Source of the DNA: an uncultured Desulfovibrionaceae bacterium
GTDB lineage: Bacteria; Desulfobacterota; Desulfovibrionia; Desulfovibrionales; Desulfovibrionaceae
NCBI GenBank assembly: GCA_947074125.1
Contig: CAMTOM010000061.1
Location: 1-7,572, forward strand
Direction: 5' to 3'
DNA length: 7,572 nt
Shown here: piece after piece, positions 1-7,347 of the stretch
Layout of the letters: every line of letters starts with the position of its first letter
How positions within the stretch are numbered: the first letter of the stretch is position 1
Notes under the pieces: generated by a model
Database searches by the model: none
What the model was told of the DNA's origin: nothing
What the model saw: the letters and a program-made list of their open reading frames with translations, nothing else
Translations under genes and position numbers: made by a program

Positions 1-156
1 TTTTCATGATTGTTCCATGCATCAGGATGCGAAAAGTCTGGTTCGATTTCCTGGTAGCGCTGTTGACTGGCAGGTAGGGTAAAGAAGCCCCCAAAGAGCA
101 GTAAAGCGTTGGGATAGGGTCAGACTTTGTTGACGTAATTCTGTGAGCTGCAGCAT
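1..156 (-). CDS. prfB: Peptide chain release factor 2, N-terminal part, with +1 frame change
   Basis: RF2 recognises UAA and UGA in the ribosomal A site and triggers release of the finished protein. Only the N-terminus is inside the window; the gene continues past base 1. Reading from ATG at 156-154 gives MLQLTELRQQ..RFTALWGLL (25 codons, to base 82). That frame then runs into TGA at 24-22. Skipping T81 puts the reading into a frame encoding QQRYQEIEPDFSHPDAW, which aligns without a gap to the RF2 segment E. coli reads after its programmed frameshift (R..E......PD.WN..E). No start codon exists in the second frame before the window edge. The shift falls at a GGGGG-CTT-CTT-T site resembling the RF2 recoding site, but the next codon is TAC, not TGA. 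A G4 instead of G5 run (88-92) would also join the frames. No Shine-Dalgarno sequence is visible; the start lies 13 bases after the lnt stop, suggesting coupling. Family identity is strong; whether it is functional is unclear. Confidence 0.85.
78..93 (-). promoter_or_regulatory. RF2-type +1 recoding site with the UGA codon replaced
   Basis: On the minus strand the bases read TGGGGGCTTCTTTACC. The E. coli RF2 site has the same parts: a G-rich internal Shine-Dalgarno-like element, a 3-base spacer, then CTT followed by TGA C. Here GGGGG, the 3-base spacer (CTT) and the slippery CTT T are all in place and in the correct frame, but TGA C has become TAC C. In the known mechanism, slow decoding of UGA when RF2 is scarce favours the +1 slip and gives autoregulation; with UAC that sensing would be absent. 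The layout is seen directly; its function is inferred. Chance resemblance around Trp-Gly codons is possible. Confidence 0.55.
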
Positions 157-169
157 AATAATGTGTGGG

Positions 170-1783
170 TTAGCGGTTGGAATAGGTTATTGTGCGACGG
201 CGTGTCAGAAAAAGGAAGAAAAAGAGAACTGTCGCGACATAAGGGAGATAGGGAGCCACATAATGATAGGGACTCTTCAAAGAGCTTGTTTGCGCTTTGG
301 CAATAAGAGCTTGTGCTTTATTGCGTCCTCCTGGAGCATGAAGGCGTCCTTGCGCATCAATAACAGCGGAAATCCCCGTATTGGTACCGCGTAAAAGCCA
401 GCGATTCTGTTCTATGGCGCGCAGAACTGTCAGGTACAAATGCTGTTCAGGAGCAAAGGACTCGCCAAACCAGCCATCATTGCTGATATCAAGCAGGATA
501 TTGGCACCATTCGCAACACGTTTTTGTGCCAGTTCAGGGAAGACAGCTTCATAACAAATCAGCATACCGATGGCAATATCGCGCCAATAAAGCGGCATTT
601 CAGATTTACCTCGTGAATAAATGCCAACTCCCTGCAGTAAAGGGCGCAATACGGGAAAGTCGAGCCATGTGGGAAGGTATTCCCCAAAAGGCACAAGATA
701 TTGTTTATCGTAGAAACTCAGGAGTTTTCCCTGCTCACTTAAGAGATAGGCTCTGTTAAAAATTTCCGTATTGCCTTCAGACTTGGTGTAGGCGGGGCTT
801 CCCAGAATAAGAGGAAATCCTTTTTCCCGTATGTAGGAAAGAATGCGGGGGGTATGCTCTTCGTGGCTTTGAAAATGAAAAGGTGTTGCGGTTTCTGGCC
901 AGATCACTAAAGGAAGCGAGGGTTCCCCATTATTTGATGGTACTGTGGCAGAAGAAGTAATGTCCGCAGGATTTTGCTCCTGAAGAGAATTGTTTCTGTA
1001 TTTTTCAAGGGCTTCTTCAGTAAGGCGTAAATAGGTATCGACACTGTTGCGCTGAAAAGCGGGATCCCATTTCTCATTTTGGTCAACATTGCCTTCAACA
1101 AAGATAACAGTAACATCCTGTGCCGCAGCTTCGCGAGGAGGAAGGTAGAGATAAAAGCGGATAATCCCAGGCAGCAAGAGGAGGCAAAGAAGAAGTGGCC
1201 ATGCAATGCGGGCACTTGGATAGCGGGAGCTTAAAAAGAGAAGGACTGCAAGTGCGGCCATACTTCCTGAGAGGGCATCGCTCCCCATAATCCATGCTCC
1301 CTGAAGAGCGATGGGCCAGGGTGCAAACGCCGCAGGCAGGGACATCCAGGGAAAACCAGCAACAAAAGAATAGAGGATTTCTAACAGATACCAGGCCAGT
1401 CCGAGAGTAAGTGCTGTGCGCAGGGGCGATTCTTTACGGAGCGTTGCGGCGATAGCACTGAAGATGGCTCCTGAAGAGGCAAGTATGGTTGCCACAAAAA
1501 GTGCGCATACTCCTGCCATGACCCAATGGAGTTGCCCCACACGCTGTAGGGGGATGGCGACCCAATACAGAACGAGAATATGCGCCAGTATGGCGCAGAG
1601 CCAGCCTCGTCGAAAGGCCGCACCAATGCCAGGTGCTGCAAAGGCGATTTGTGTGAGTGCGAGCGGGTAGAGAAGAACCATGGGGGGCACATGGGCAAAA
1701 GCATTGGGAAAGCCCAGACAGAGACCTGTCGCGCCTGTGATGCCCCAGAAGAGCGAAGAAGAGAAAAGAGCGGTGCTACTCAT
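170..1783 (-). CDS. lnt: Apolipoprotein N-acyltransferase
   Basis: Inner-membrane enzyme that adds the third acyl chain from a phospholipid to the N-terminal cysteine of apolipoproteins, the last step of lipoprotein maturation. The 537-aa protein has the family layout: hydrophobic N-terminal membrane segments over residues 1-212, a periplasmic nitrilase-fold (CN hydrolase) domain at about 223-495, and a final membrane segment at about 508-526. The Glu-Lys-Cys triad is present: E297 in VIWPET, K360 in YDKQYLVPFGEYLP and C410 in GMLICYE. W239 (NEKWD), E368 (PFGE), Y411-E412 and NDGWFG at 435-440 are also kept, so it should be active. Its length is slightly above the E. coli enzyme (512 aa), partly from a low-conservation insert at about 263-288. 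The ATG overlaps the corC stop (ATGA), with no good Shine-Dalgarno close by, so translational coupling to corC is likely. It ends in TAA. Confidence 0.96.
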   Translation of the reverse strand: MSSTALFSSSLFWGITGATGLCLGFPNAFAHVPPMVLLYPLALTQIAFAAPGIGAAFRRGWLCAILAHILVLYWVAIPLQRVGQLHWVMAGVCALFVATILASSGAIFSAIAATLRKESPLRTALTLGLAWYLLEILYSFVAGFPWMSLPAAFAPWPIALQGAWIMGSDALSGSMAALAVLLFLSSRYPSARIAWPLLLCLLLLPGIIRFYLYLPPREAAAQDVTVIFVEGNVDQNEKWDPAFQRNSVDTYLRLTEEALEKYRNNSLQEQNPADITSSATVPSNNGEPSLPLVIWPETATPFHFQSHEEHTPRILSYIREKGFPLILGSPAYTKSEGNTEIFNRAYLLSEQGKLLSFYDKQYLVPFGEYLPTWLDFPVLRPLLQGVGIYSRGKSEMPLYWRDIAIGMLICYEAVFPELAQKRVANGANILLDISNDGWFGESFAPEQHLYLTVLRAIEQNRWLLRGTNTGISAVIDAQGRLHAPGGRNKAQALIAKAQTSSLKSPYHYVAPYLPYVATVLFFFLFLTRRRTITYSNR

Positions 1784-2631
1784 AAAGGTGAAGCTTGTTC
1801 CTCATCAGGTTCTGCGGGAGTAACGGTAATACGGCGAATGGTTTTTGCATCGGCCTCTTCTACCAGAAAGCGCCAGGGGGGGATAATGAAGTTTTCTCCG
1901 CTGACAGGCACATGTCCTGCAAGCATACTCAAATAGCCACCAATGGTGTCCACTTCATCAGACTCCAAAATAATATCCAGCTCTTGCAAGTCTTCGAGGA
2001 AAGCGCGTCCTGTAAGTTCAAAGTGAGCATCTCCCAGGATACGAATATCCTGTTCTTTGGGGGCATCATGCTCATCTTCAATATCGCCGACAATTTCCTC
2101 AATGACATCTTCGATGGTAACAAGACCCGAAGTGCCACCATATTCATCCAGGACAATGGCGATATGAAGTTTTCGGGAGCGAAATTCCTGTAAAAGGTCA
2201 CGAACTCCTTTCGTTTCCGGTACAAAGAAAGGATCTCGCATGACGTTTTGAGCGGGGTGTGCTTGTGCGGAGGGGTCGAGCAGATAGCGTAGAAGATCCC
2301 GTGCGTGAGCAATGCCCACGATATTGTCTCGTGTTTCCTTGTATACAGGAATACGGGAATGACCTGATTCTACAATGGTTCTGGCAACATCTGCCAGTGT
2401 TGCTTCCTCAGAAATACAGTGAATATCCGTGCGCGGGATCATAATATCCTGTACCTGCATATCATTAAAGCGTAAAATACTGAGCAGCATGGATTCTTCT
2501 TCTGCTGCAACAGTGCCTTCCGCGCGGGCTTCCAGAATGGCTTTTTCTAAAAATTCTTCGTCGTCGCGTCGTGAAAACAGTTTTCCAAGGCGCGACCAGA
2601 GTGTACTGTGACTTTCGGAGCCTCCGTCCAA
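1780..2631 (-). CDS. corC: CorC/HlyC-type CBS domain protein (cation tolerance)
   Basis: Cytoplasmic protein of the CorC/YbeX family, linked to magnesium and cobalt efflux and found beside lnt in many proteobacteria. The 283-aa product has a short charged N-terminus, a paired CBS domain at about 60-185 (MIPRTDI at 65-71, SRIPVYKE at 92-99, [20 protein letters not shown] at 161-180, the acidic signature ending VGDIEDEHD), and a transporter-associated CorC_HlyC domain at about 193-275. There is no DUF21 membrane domain, so it is the short soluble form. The start is TTG at 2631-2629. It is chosen because AAAGGAG lies 6 bases upstream and the first internal ATG (M48) would remove conserved sequence. 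The gene overlaps lnt by 4 bases. Whether it transports or only regulates is not settled for the family; the ion specificity is inferred. Confidence 0.93.
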   Translation of the reverse strand: MDGGSESHSTLWSRLGKLFSRRDDEEFLEKAILEARAEGTVAAEEESMLLSILRFNDMQVQDIMIPRTDIHCISEEATLADVARTIVESGHSRIPVYKETRDNIVGIAHARDLLRYLLDPSAQAHPAQNVMRDPFFVPETKGVRDLLQEFRSRKLHIAIVLDEYGGTSGLVTIEDVIEEIVGDIEDEHDAPKEQDIRILGDAHFELTGRAFLEDLQELDIILESDEVDTIGGYLSMLAGHVPVSGENFIIPPWRFLVEEADAKTIRRITVTPAEPDEEQASPL

Positions 2632-2637
2632 AACAAT

Positions 2638-2644
2638 CTCCTTT
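2638..2644 (-). promoter_or_regulatory. Ribosome binding site fixing the TTG start of corC
   Basis: AAAGGAG on the minus strand is followed after 6 bases (ATTGTT) by TTG. It is the only good Shine-Dalgarno near the beginning of the frame and decides the non-ATG start. Confidence 0.8.
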
Positions 2645-2696
2645 GGTTATTGGTATCTTGTATCGTGCAAGGCGCGTATGCGCATCACACTATTAT

Positions 2697-2715
2697 TCCG
2701 GAATATGTTTCCGGA
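2697..2715 (-). repeat. Perfect 7-bp inverted repeat in the corC leader
   Basis: TCCGGAA (2697-2703) and TTCCGGA (2709-2715) enclose a 5-base loop, in the 159-base gap between the PilZ gene and corC. No T-run follows on either strand, so an intrinsic terminator is unlikely. It may be an RNA hairpin in the corC leader or an operator-like dyad. It is seen directly; its role is unknown. Confidence 0.5.
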
Positions 2716-2725
2716 GGAAGTTGTG

Positions 2726-2786
2726 CTGTCTGGCATGTGCAATACTGGCGCTTTGAGAGTGGCAGTATTATTCATGCAGGGAACAG
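2726..2786 (-). repeat. Long imperfect stem-loop just after the PilZ gene stop
   Basis: The core is AATACTG (2741-2747) paired with CAGTATT (2763-2769). An outer GCATG (2733-2737) pairs with CATGC (2773-2777), and CTGT (2726-2729) with ACAG (2783-2786), with 3-base internal loops between the first two stems. It begins 5 bases after the stop of the PilZ gene (2791). There is no U-tract, so it could be an mRNA 3'-end stabiliser or processing site rather than a terminator. No convincing promoter was found in 2632-2790, so corC-lnt-prfB may be read through from mnmG-PilZ. Confidence 0.4.
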
Positions 2787-2790
2787 TCTG

Positions 2791-3735
2791 TCAGGAAACA
2801 ATTGCCTGTTGTTCCAAATCGTGGCGGATAACCCAGGAAAAGAGAGGGGGAACACCACGATCTTTACTGGTATTAAACCAGGAAATAGCGACATCATTAT
2901 TCATGGCTTGCGCCCAGTGTGTGCAATGTATGCCCACTTGTGCTTCTTGCTGTTGTGAAGGCTGTTTTTTGATATTGGTAATAGTGCCCATGAGCCATAA
3001 GGCAAGAGGGGGCATATGTTCATCTGTTTTGAGCATCAGCAAGCACAGCACCTGTGTACCCAGGTCAACTTCTTCCTGTGTCTTCAGATCTTCTTCAGAC
3101 AGGCGCAGGCGCAGACCACCAGCGGAGATGTTTTCGAGAGAAATGGAAGAGTGATTGCGTTCTGGGCGATAGGAGAGGTGTGCTTCATTGAGTGATTTGT
3201 AGGAAGTAGGCAGAGGCGCATCTCCAGGCAAAAGCCAGAAACCAAGGGCTAATAGGGTGTCCTGCGAGGGATTGACGCGCAAAAAGTTGCGGCGCTGGCC
3301 TGATGCAAGGAGCTTGGGCAGGGGCAGCGTGAGAAGAAGTGAATCATTGGAAGGTTCCAGGCGGAGAATGCGTGAGGTAAATTGGTAGGATGTAGAGTTT
3401 TTCTGATCATCCATGAGGCGGAAGAAGACCTGGACATTCATGCCCTGCCATTGCGAGGAACCAAACGATTTGATGACATCTACCTGCAAATGACCATTCT
3501 TGATGGCAAGGGGAATGCCTGAGATAACAGTTCCTTTCAGGATGCCATTCAAAGATTCCAGAGAAAAGGTGCTTCGCTGGAGCATCGCTGTATCAACGAT
3601 ATCTTTGGTAATATGCATGTTTCTTCGACGGGCTTCAGCGTGCAGCAGAAAGTTGCGAAGAGGCTTCCAGAGGAAAGCAGATGCAATAACTAAAAAAGCA
3701 GCAACAGCAAGAAGAATATAAATCTGTGGTGTCAT
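2791..3735 (-). CDS. Membrane-anchored PilZ-domain (c-di-GMP-binding) protein
   Basis: A 314-aa protein with one N-terminal membrane helix (about residues 5-22) followed by a basic stretch (RRR at 37-39), a YcgR-like N-terminal domain at about 55-145 (VQVFFRL, then [10 protein letters not shown], then LTLPLPKLL), and a PilZ domain at about 146-290. Both c-di-GMP motifs are visible: RxxxR (R149-N-F-L-R153) directly after the hinge QRR, and [D/N]xSxxG (N202-I-S-A-G-G207). Such proteins change motility, secretion or biofilm behaviour on binding the second messenger; this protein's target is not known. The start at 3735 is preferred over an upstream in-frame start at 3804 because AGGA lies 7 bases upstream, the membrane helix starts there, and the upstream codons lie within mnmG. 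It ends in TGA. Its place after mnmG in one transcript is unusual for a motility regulator. Confidence 0.85.
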   Translation of the reverse strand: MTPQIYILLAVAAFLVIASAFLWKPLRNFLLHAEARRRNMHITKDIVDTAMLQRSTFSLESLNGILKGTVISGIPLAIKNGHLQVDVIKSFGSSQWQGMNVQVFFRLMDDQKNSTSYQFTSRILRLEPSNDSLLLTLPLPKLLASGQRRNFLRVNPSQDTLLALGFWLLPGDAPLPTSYKSLNEAHLSYRPERNHSSISLENISAGGLRLRLSEEDLKTQEEVDLGTQVLCLLMLKTDEHMPPLALWLMGTITNIKKQPSQQQEAQVGIHCTHWAQAMNNDVAISWFNTSKDRGVPPLFSWVIRHDLEQQAIVS

Positions 3736-5632
3736 GACATATTCCTGCGATATTTTTTTCCTTGAAGCTCTCCGATCTTGTGCAAATGATTTCCAAACAC
3801 GCAATGGCAGCCGGTGTGATTCCTGAAATGCGTCCGGCCTGTGCGAGTGTCACGGGTCGGATTTTGGAAAGTTTTTCCACTACTTCCAGTGAAAGTCCGG
3901 CGACTTGAGTATAATCCAGTGCTTCTGGCAGAGGCGTCATTTCCAGATGGGCTCCTCTGGCAACCATTTGTCGTTGGCGATCCAGATAGCCTGCATACTT
4001 AATATCAGTCTGCACAAGCGCACAAATATCGGGAGCAAAACAGGTAATGGCATCAGGCAGGAAGGTCAGTACGTGTTCGAGTGTAACGTCCGGACGTTTC
4101 AAAAGTTCCGCCAAGGTATGCCCAACAAAGGAATTGTCGCTTTTTTGTCCTTCATTGTCAAACATGTTAAGCTGTTCAGTGCTCAGGCGTGTTTGTTCAA
4201 GAGAGGCTTTCAGGGTGGCAGCCTGAGTCTGTTTTTCCTGAAAAATATGCCATTGTCTCTCTCCCACAAGGCCAAGTTCGTGTCCAAGAGGAGTCAGGCG
4301 ACTGTCTGCATTATCCTCGCGCAAGAGTAAACGGTGCTCTGCTCTGGAAGTGAACATGCGATATGGTTCTTCTGTACCCAGTGTAACCAGATCGTCCACA
4401 AGAACCGCCATATAGGCTTCATCGCGTCGGGGCAGGAAAGGAGGTTCACCGCGCAGCGCACGAGAAATATTGAGGGCAGCCCACAATCCCTGTGCGGCAG
4501 CTTCTTCATAGCCGGAAGTACCGTTGATTTGTCCGGCAAACCACAGACCTGGCAGCGCTTTTGTTTCAAGGGTCGGTTTAAGTTGCGCAGGATCAGCATA
4601 ATCATATTCAATGGCGTAGCCTGGTCGGAGCATGACGGCATTTTCCAGTCCAGGAATACTGGCCAGCATGGCGAGCTGAATATCCAAAGGGAGGCTTGTG
4701 GAGATGCCATTCACATAGCATTCTGGACTTTCAAGCCCCTCAGGTTCAACAAAAATCTGGTGGCGTTCACGATGGGGAAAACGAGCAACCTTGTCTTCAA
4801 TTGAGGGACAATAGCGCGCTCCCGTCCCTTGAATTACGCCAGTAAAGAGAGGAGAACGGTCAAAGCCGGATCGGATAATGTCGTGGCTTTGTTCTGTAGT
4901 CCAGGTAATATGGCAGGATATTTGTGGCAGGTGCGGTTTTGCGCCATGAAAACTGAATGAGGGGATGGGTTCTGTGCCTTGTTGTTCTTCCATACGGGAA
5001 AAATCAATGGAAGAGCGGAGGAGCCGTGGTGTTGTGCCCGTCTTCAGGCGTCCCAGTTGCAGACCAAAAGAGCGCAAGGATTCAGAAAGTCCACTGCTTG
5101 GTGCGTCTCCCAAGCGTCCGCCAGGAATTTGGGTCATGCCAATATGGATAAGACCGGCTAAAAAAGTACCCGAAGAAAGCAAGACCATGGATGAGGCAAA
5201 GGTGCGTCCGAGTGCTGTGCGCACACCAGAAGCATGCCCCCCTTCTTCAAGGATTTCCTGTACGGTATCCTGCCAGATGGTAAGGTGTGGCTGGGTAAAC
5301 AGGCTGTGGCGCACAACGCGAAGGTAGGCATCCCGATCTATCTGGGCACGTGTTGCGCGTACTGCGGGGCCTTTGCTCATATTCAGTGTCCGAAACTGTA
5401 TGCCGGATGCATCAGCCCATAGCCCCATCATGCCGCCCAAGGCATCAATTTCCCGCACCATATGTCCCTTTGCCAGTCCGCCAATGGCTGGATTGCAGGA
5501 AAGGTGTCCAAGGCGGTCAACATTGCCCGTGATAAGCAGGGTCTTATGTCCGAGGCGTGCCAGTGCCATGGCTGCTTCGCAACCCGCGTGGCCGCCACCA
5601 ATAACGATACAGTCAAAGAGAGAGCGTGACAT
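3635..5632 (-). CDS. mnmG: tRNA uridine-5-carboxymethylaminomethyl enzyme MnmG, C-terminus extended by a frame change
   Basis: FAD enzyme that works with MnmE to modify U34 of tRNAs reading two-codon sets, improving decoding and frame maintenance. Seen: the dinucleotide-binding motif [11 protein letters not shown] (11-21), [13 protein letters not shown] (44-56), the catalytic-region cysteine in YCPSIEDK (C275), [16 protein letters not shown] (367-382) and [20 protein letters not shown] (413-432), then the helical C-terminal MnmE/tRNA-binding domain ending GITPAAI (604-610). The frame runs to 665 codons, about 35 more than usual, and the last 39 residues (a CCCC-rich tail) are the neighbouring gene read out of frame. 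One more A in the A7 run at 3753-3759 would end the protein as ..[10 protein letters not shown] at TGA 3734-3732, 633 aa, overlapping the PilZ ATG. The core looks fully functional. The ATG lies 2 bases after the M20 gene stop, with no Shine-Dalgarno, so translation is probably coupled. Confidence 0.95.
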   Translation of the reverse strand: MSRSLFDCIVIGGGHAGCEAAMALARLGHKTLLITGNVDRLGHLSCNPAIGGLAKGHMVREIDALGGMMGLWADASGIQFRTLNMSKGPAVRATRAQIDRDAYLRVVRHSLFTQPHLTIWQDTVQEILEEGGHASGVRTALGRTFASSMVLLSSGTFLAGLIHIGMTQIPGGRLGDAPSSGLSESLRSFGLQLGRLKTGTTPRLLRSSIDFSRMEEQQGTEPIPSFSFHGAKPHLPQISCHITWTTEQSHDIIRSGFDRSPLFTGVIQGTGARYCPSIEDKVARFPHRERHQIFVEPEGLESPECYVNGISTSLPLDIQLAMLASIPGLENAVMLRPGYAIEYDYADPAQLKPTLETKALPGLWFAGQINGTSGYEEAAAQGLWAALNISRALRGEPPFLPRRDEAYMAVLVDDLVTLGTEEPYRMFTSRAEHRLLLREDNADSRLTPLGHELGLVGERQWHIFQEKQTQAATLKASLEQTRLSTEQLNMFDNEGQKSDNSFVGHTLAELLKRPDVTLEHVLTFLPDAITCFAPDICALVQTDIKYAGYLDRQRQMVARGAHLEMTPLPEALDYTQVAGLSLEVVEKLSKIRPVTLAQAGRISGITPAAIACLEIICTRSESFKEKNIAGICHDTTDLYSSCCCCFFSYCICFPLEASSQLSAAR
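3743..3746 (-). promoter_or_regulatory. Ribosome binding site fixing the PilZ gene start
   Basis: AGGA lies 7 bases before ATG 3735-3733, inside the 3' end of the mnmG frame. It supports 3735 over an upstream in-frame start at 3804, which has no such site and would put about 23 basic residues ahead of the membrane helix. Confidence 0.6.
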
Positions 5633-5634
5633 GG

Positions 5635-6867
5635 TTAGAGAGCAGGGGTAAAAAGGATTCTGGTGAATACCTGGGCATCACCAATGGCGGAGGAGATGAG
5701 CGCGCGCTCATTGGGAGCATGACAGGTATTGCACAGGCGTGCCCATACCGCGACAGGAATGCCCTTATGGCGCAGCAAAGAAGCGAAGCTATTGCCACCA
5801 ATGCCTATTGTGCGTGCAGGAAGAGCATATGTCTCGTGAATGGCTTTGCTTAAGAGTGTAATGATGGGAGCCTTTGGCGATGTCTCCTGTGCGGCATCAA
5901 GGCGGTGTACCGTACGCATGCTGATATTGAGCTTCCTTGTGGTGGCAACACGCTGGCACTTCTCATTGATTTTGAACAGAACATCATCAGCGTTGATACC
6001 TGGCAGGATACGACAGTCCATAAAAAAACGATCGTGTCCGGGGACGGTGTTGATATTGGGAACATTGGCCTCATGGCGTGTGGGTATAAATGTAGAAAAT
6101 GGAGGCTGAAAAAGGGAATTGCTTTGCGGAAAATCTTCGTGCAATTCTTTTTCAAGAAGAAGTGCCAAAGTGGCGGCTCCTGTGAAGGAATTGTTTCCCT
6201 GTTGGGGCATTGCCGCATGACACTGTGTGCCTGTGATCGAAAATTCCAGTTGCAGCAGGGTCTTTTCCGCAATTTCTATGGCAGCGCCGTCAGTAGAGCC
6301 AGCATCCGGCACAAGGTAAAGGTCATCAGGAGAACAAAGTGCTGGAGCCTCTTGCAGCAGGTATTGCAGACCGTCGGCATTGCCTGTTTCGTCATCAGCA
6401 AGAAGGACACGACCGAGGGAAAGTTAGGGTATGGCATGATGGGGTGAGAGTGCTTTTGCTGTGAGCAAAGAGCTGACAATAGCTTGCTGATTGTCTTCCA
6501 CGCCGCGTCCCGTCAAGGTGTCACCGTCAACCTGAACAGTCCAAGGATCGTGTTTCCAGAGGTTGATATCGCCTTGCGGGACAACATCAAGATGTGAAAA
6601 TATCCAGAGTGTTCGGGGGGATTTTCCGGTAATGCGTGCAACAAGATTGGGACGTATGCCAGAGGGAACGCGTTCGTCAGGGGCGTTGCTATGGAGAAAA
6701 TCTGTAACACCAGCTTTGCGTAATGCCTCTTCTACAAAGGCTGCTTTTTCCGCTTCGCCTTTTCCTCCATTGTCTGGCCCCAGGGCTTGAAAAGAGGTGA
6801 GTGCCGACTGAAGCGCAATGACTTCCTTGTGCTGTTGTGCGATGTGGGCAATACAGGTGTCGCGCAT
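5635..6867 (-). pseudogene. M20-family metallopeptidase (DapE/ArgE-like), broken by an in-frame TAA
   Basis: Two collinear same-frame fragments make one 410-codon M20 zinc hydrolase, a family that cleaves peptides or N-acyl amino acids. Fragment 1 (codons 1-147) has H92-L-D94 in SHLDVVPQGD and GRGVEDNQQ with D125. Codon 148 (6426-6424) is TAA. Beyond it the homology resumes at once: LLADDETGNADG (155-166), PDAGSTDG (187-194), the dimerisation-domain histidine in TGTQCHAAMP, and the last metal-region histidine in CHAPNE (H382). The general-base position of the usual DEETG motif is Asp (D159) instead of Glu. ATG 6867 is chosen because GGGGA lies 8 bases upstream; TTG 6882 has no such site. A GTG at 6312 could only start a fragment lacking half the active site. 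The true substrate cannot be told. It is a likely nonsense pseudogene; a sequencing error is the alternative. Confidence 0.85.
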
Positions 6868-6891
6868 GAAGTTTTTCCCCAAGTATCAAGT

Positions 6892-6915
6892 AAAAAGGCT
6901 GCGAGATGCAGCCTT
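6892..6915 (-). terminator. Intrinsic terminator after the PxxKW gene
   Basis: The minus strand reads AAGGCTGC, a 5-base loop ATCTC, then GCAGCCTT running into TTTTT: an 8-bp perfect stem (6908-6915 with 6895-6902) and a U-tract. It lies 114 bases beyond the PxxKW gene stop and only 24 bases before the M20 start. No good promoter was found between it and the M20 gene, so mnmG expression depends on readthrough or on a promoter I cannot recognise. Confidence 0.88.
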
Positions 6916-6959
6916 GAAGGAGCCCATTGGCGTTTCTGTTGGAAAACCTCTGGAAGTCT

Positions 6960-7015
6960 ACAGGAGAAGCATGTGTGGGAGCTGGATATATGCTGCCTGC
7001 AATATGCTCTCCTGT
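6960..7015 (-). repeat. Inverted repeat with one bulge in the 3' region of the PxxKW transcript
   Basis: On the plus strand ACAGGAGAAGCAT (6960-6972) is matched by ATGCTCTCCTGT (7004-7015): 12 pairs with a single-base bulge around a 31-base loop. It lies between the PxxKW stop and its terminator and should fold in the mRNA. It could stabilise the transcript or be part of a 3'-UTR-derived small RNA; neither is shown by sequence alone. Confidence 0.5.
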
Positions 7016-7029
7016 GTATGTCGTAAGGT

Positions 7030-7293
7030 CTAGCGACCTTTGGCTGCGCGCTTGGAAGCCTTCAGTGGGTTCACCTTGGCTGCTGCGGCTGTTTGTGCCT
7101 TGACATGTGTTGCGAAGTTGCAGCGACCGCCAGTCCATTTGCGTTCAGGGGTGGGGTAGCTGGAGCAAAATTTTTCTCCCTCGAATTCACGGATGCGTTC
7201 ACATCCCTCGCACTTTTCCACAACAGGAGAGAGTACGAAACCATTAACGACCACACCATCTGTGGTTTTAGTAGCATTTTGCAGATCTGCCAT
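7030..7293 (-). CDS. PxxKW family small cysteine-rich protein
   Basis: An 87-aa soluble protein, function unknown. The core is a four-cysteine arrangement, C28-x2-C31-x11-C43-x14-C58, with the family signature PERKW (P49-W53) just before GGRC, suggesting a small metal site (zinc or iron-sulfur) or disulphides. The C-terminal 25 residues are low-complexity, Ala/Lys/Arg-rich and basic, possibly binding nucleic acid or disordered. I recognise the family as one found mainly in sulfate-reducing Desulfovibrio relatives. ATG 7293 is chosen because GGAGG lies 6 bases upstream; an in-frame start at 7326 lies in the leader and lacks such a site. It stops at TAG. It has its own promoter and terminator, so it is monocistronic and probably well expressed. 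No partner gene is suggested by context. Confidence 0.85.
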   Translation of the reverse strand: MADLQNATKTTDGVVVNGFVLSPVVEKCEGCERIREFEGEKFCSSYPTPERKWTGGRCNFATHVKAQTAAAAKVNPLKASKRAAKGR

Positions 7294-7299
7294 GAGATG

Positions 7300-7304
7300 C
7301 CTCC
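7300..7304 (-). promoter_or_regulatory. Strong ribosome binding site of the PxxKW gene
   Basis: GGAGG is followed by 6 bases and ATG (7293-7291). It decides the start over the in-frame candidate at 7326. Confidence 0.8.
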
Positions 7305-7347
7305 ATAAAAAGCGCGTATTGCGCATAAAATATCATGCAAGTCAGGT

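Noticed and set aside
1580..1936. Plus-strand frame across the lnt-corC junction
   Set aside because: It is antisense to two well-supported genes and its product resembles no protein family; the same holds for plus-strand frames at 4334-4804 and 2678-3154.
2697..2715. TCCGGAA dyad as an intrinsic terminator
   Set aside because: No run of T follows the stem on either strand.
3635..3731. Cys-rich MnmG C-terminal tail as a real extra domain
   Set aside because: The same bases encode the conserved start and membrane helix of the PilZ protein, and MnmG normally ends near 630 residues.
3736..3804. Upstream in-frame start for the PilZ protein at 3804
   Set aside because: It would add 23 residues read from mnmG coding sequence; the membrane helix and the AGGA site both favour 3735.
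5905..6447. 180-codon open frame on the plus strand
   Set aside because: It lies antisense to the M20 gene, has no ribosome binding site, shows no family motif and has an odd Cys/Lys-rich composition.
6868..6895. GATACT near 6886 as a -10 box for the M20-mnmG operon
   Set aside because: No acceptable -35 element at 16-18 bases; the expected position falls inside the terminator stem.
6689..7138. 149-codon minus-strand frame overlapping the PxxKW and M20 genes
   Set aside because: It runs through a perfect terminator and two better-supported genes in other frames and has no recognisable motif.
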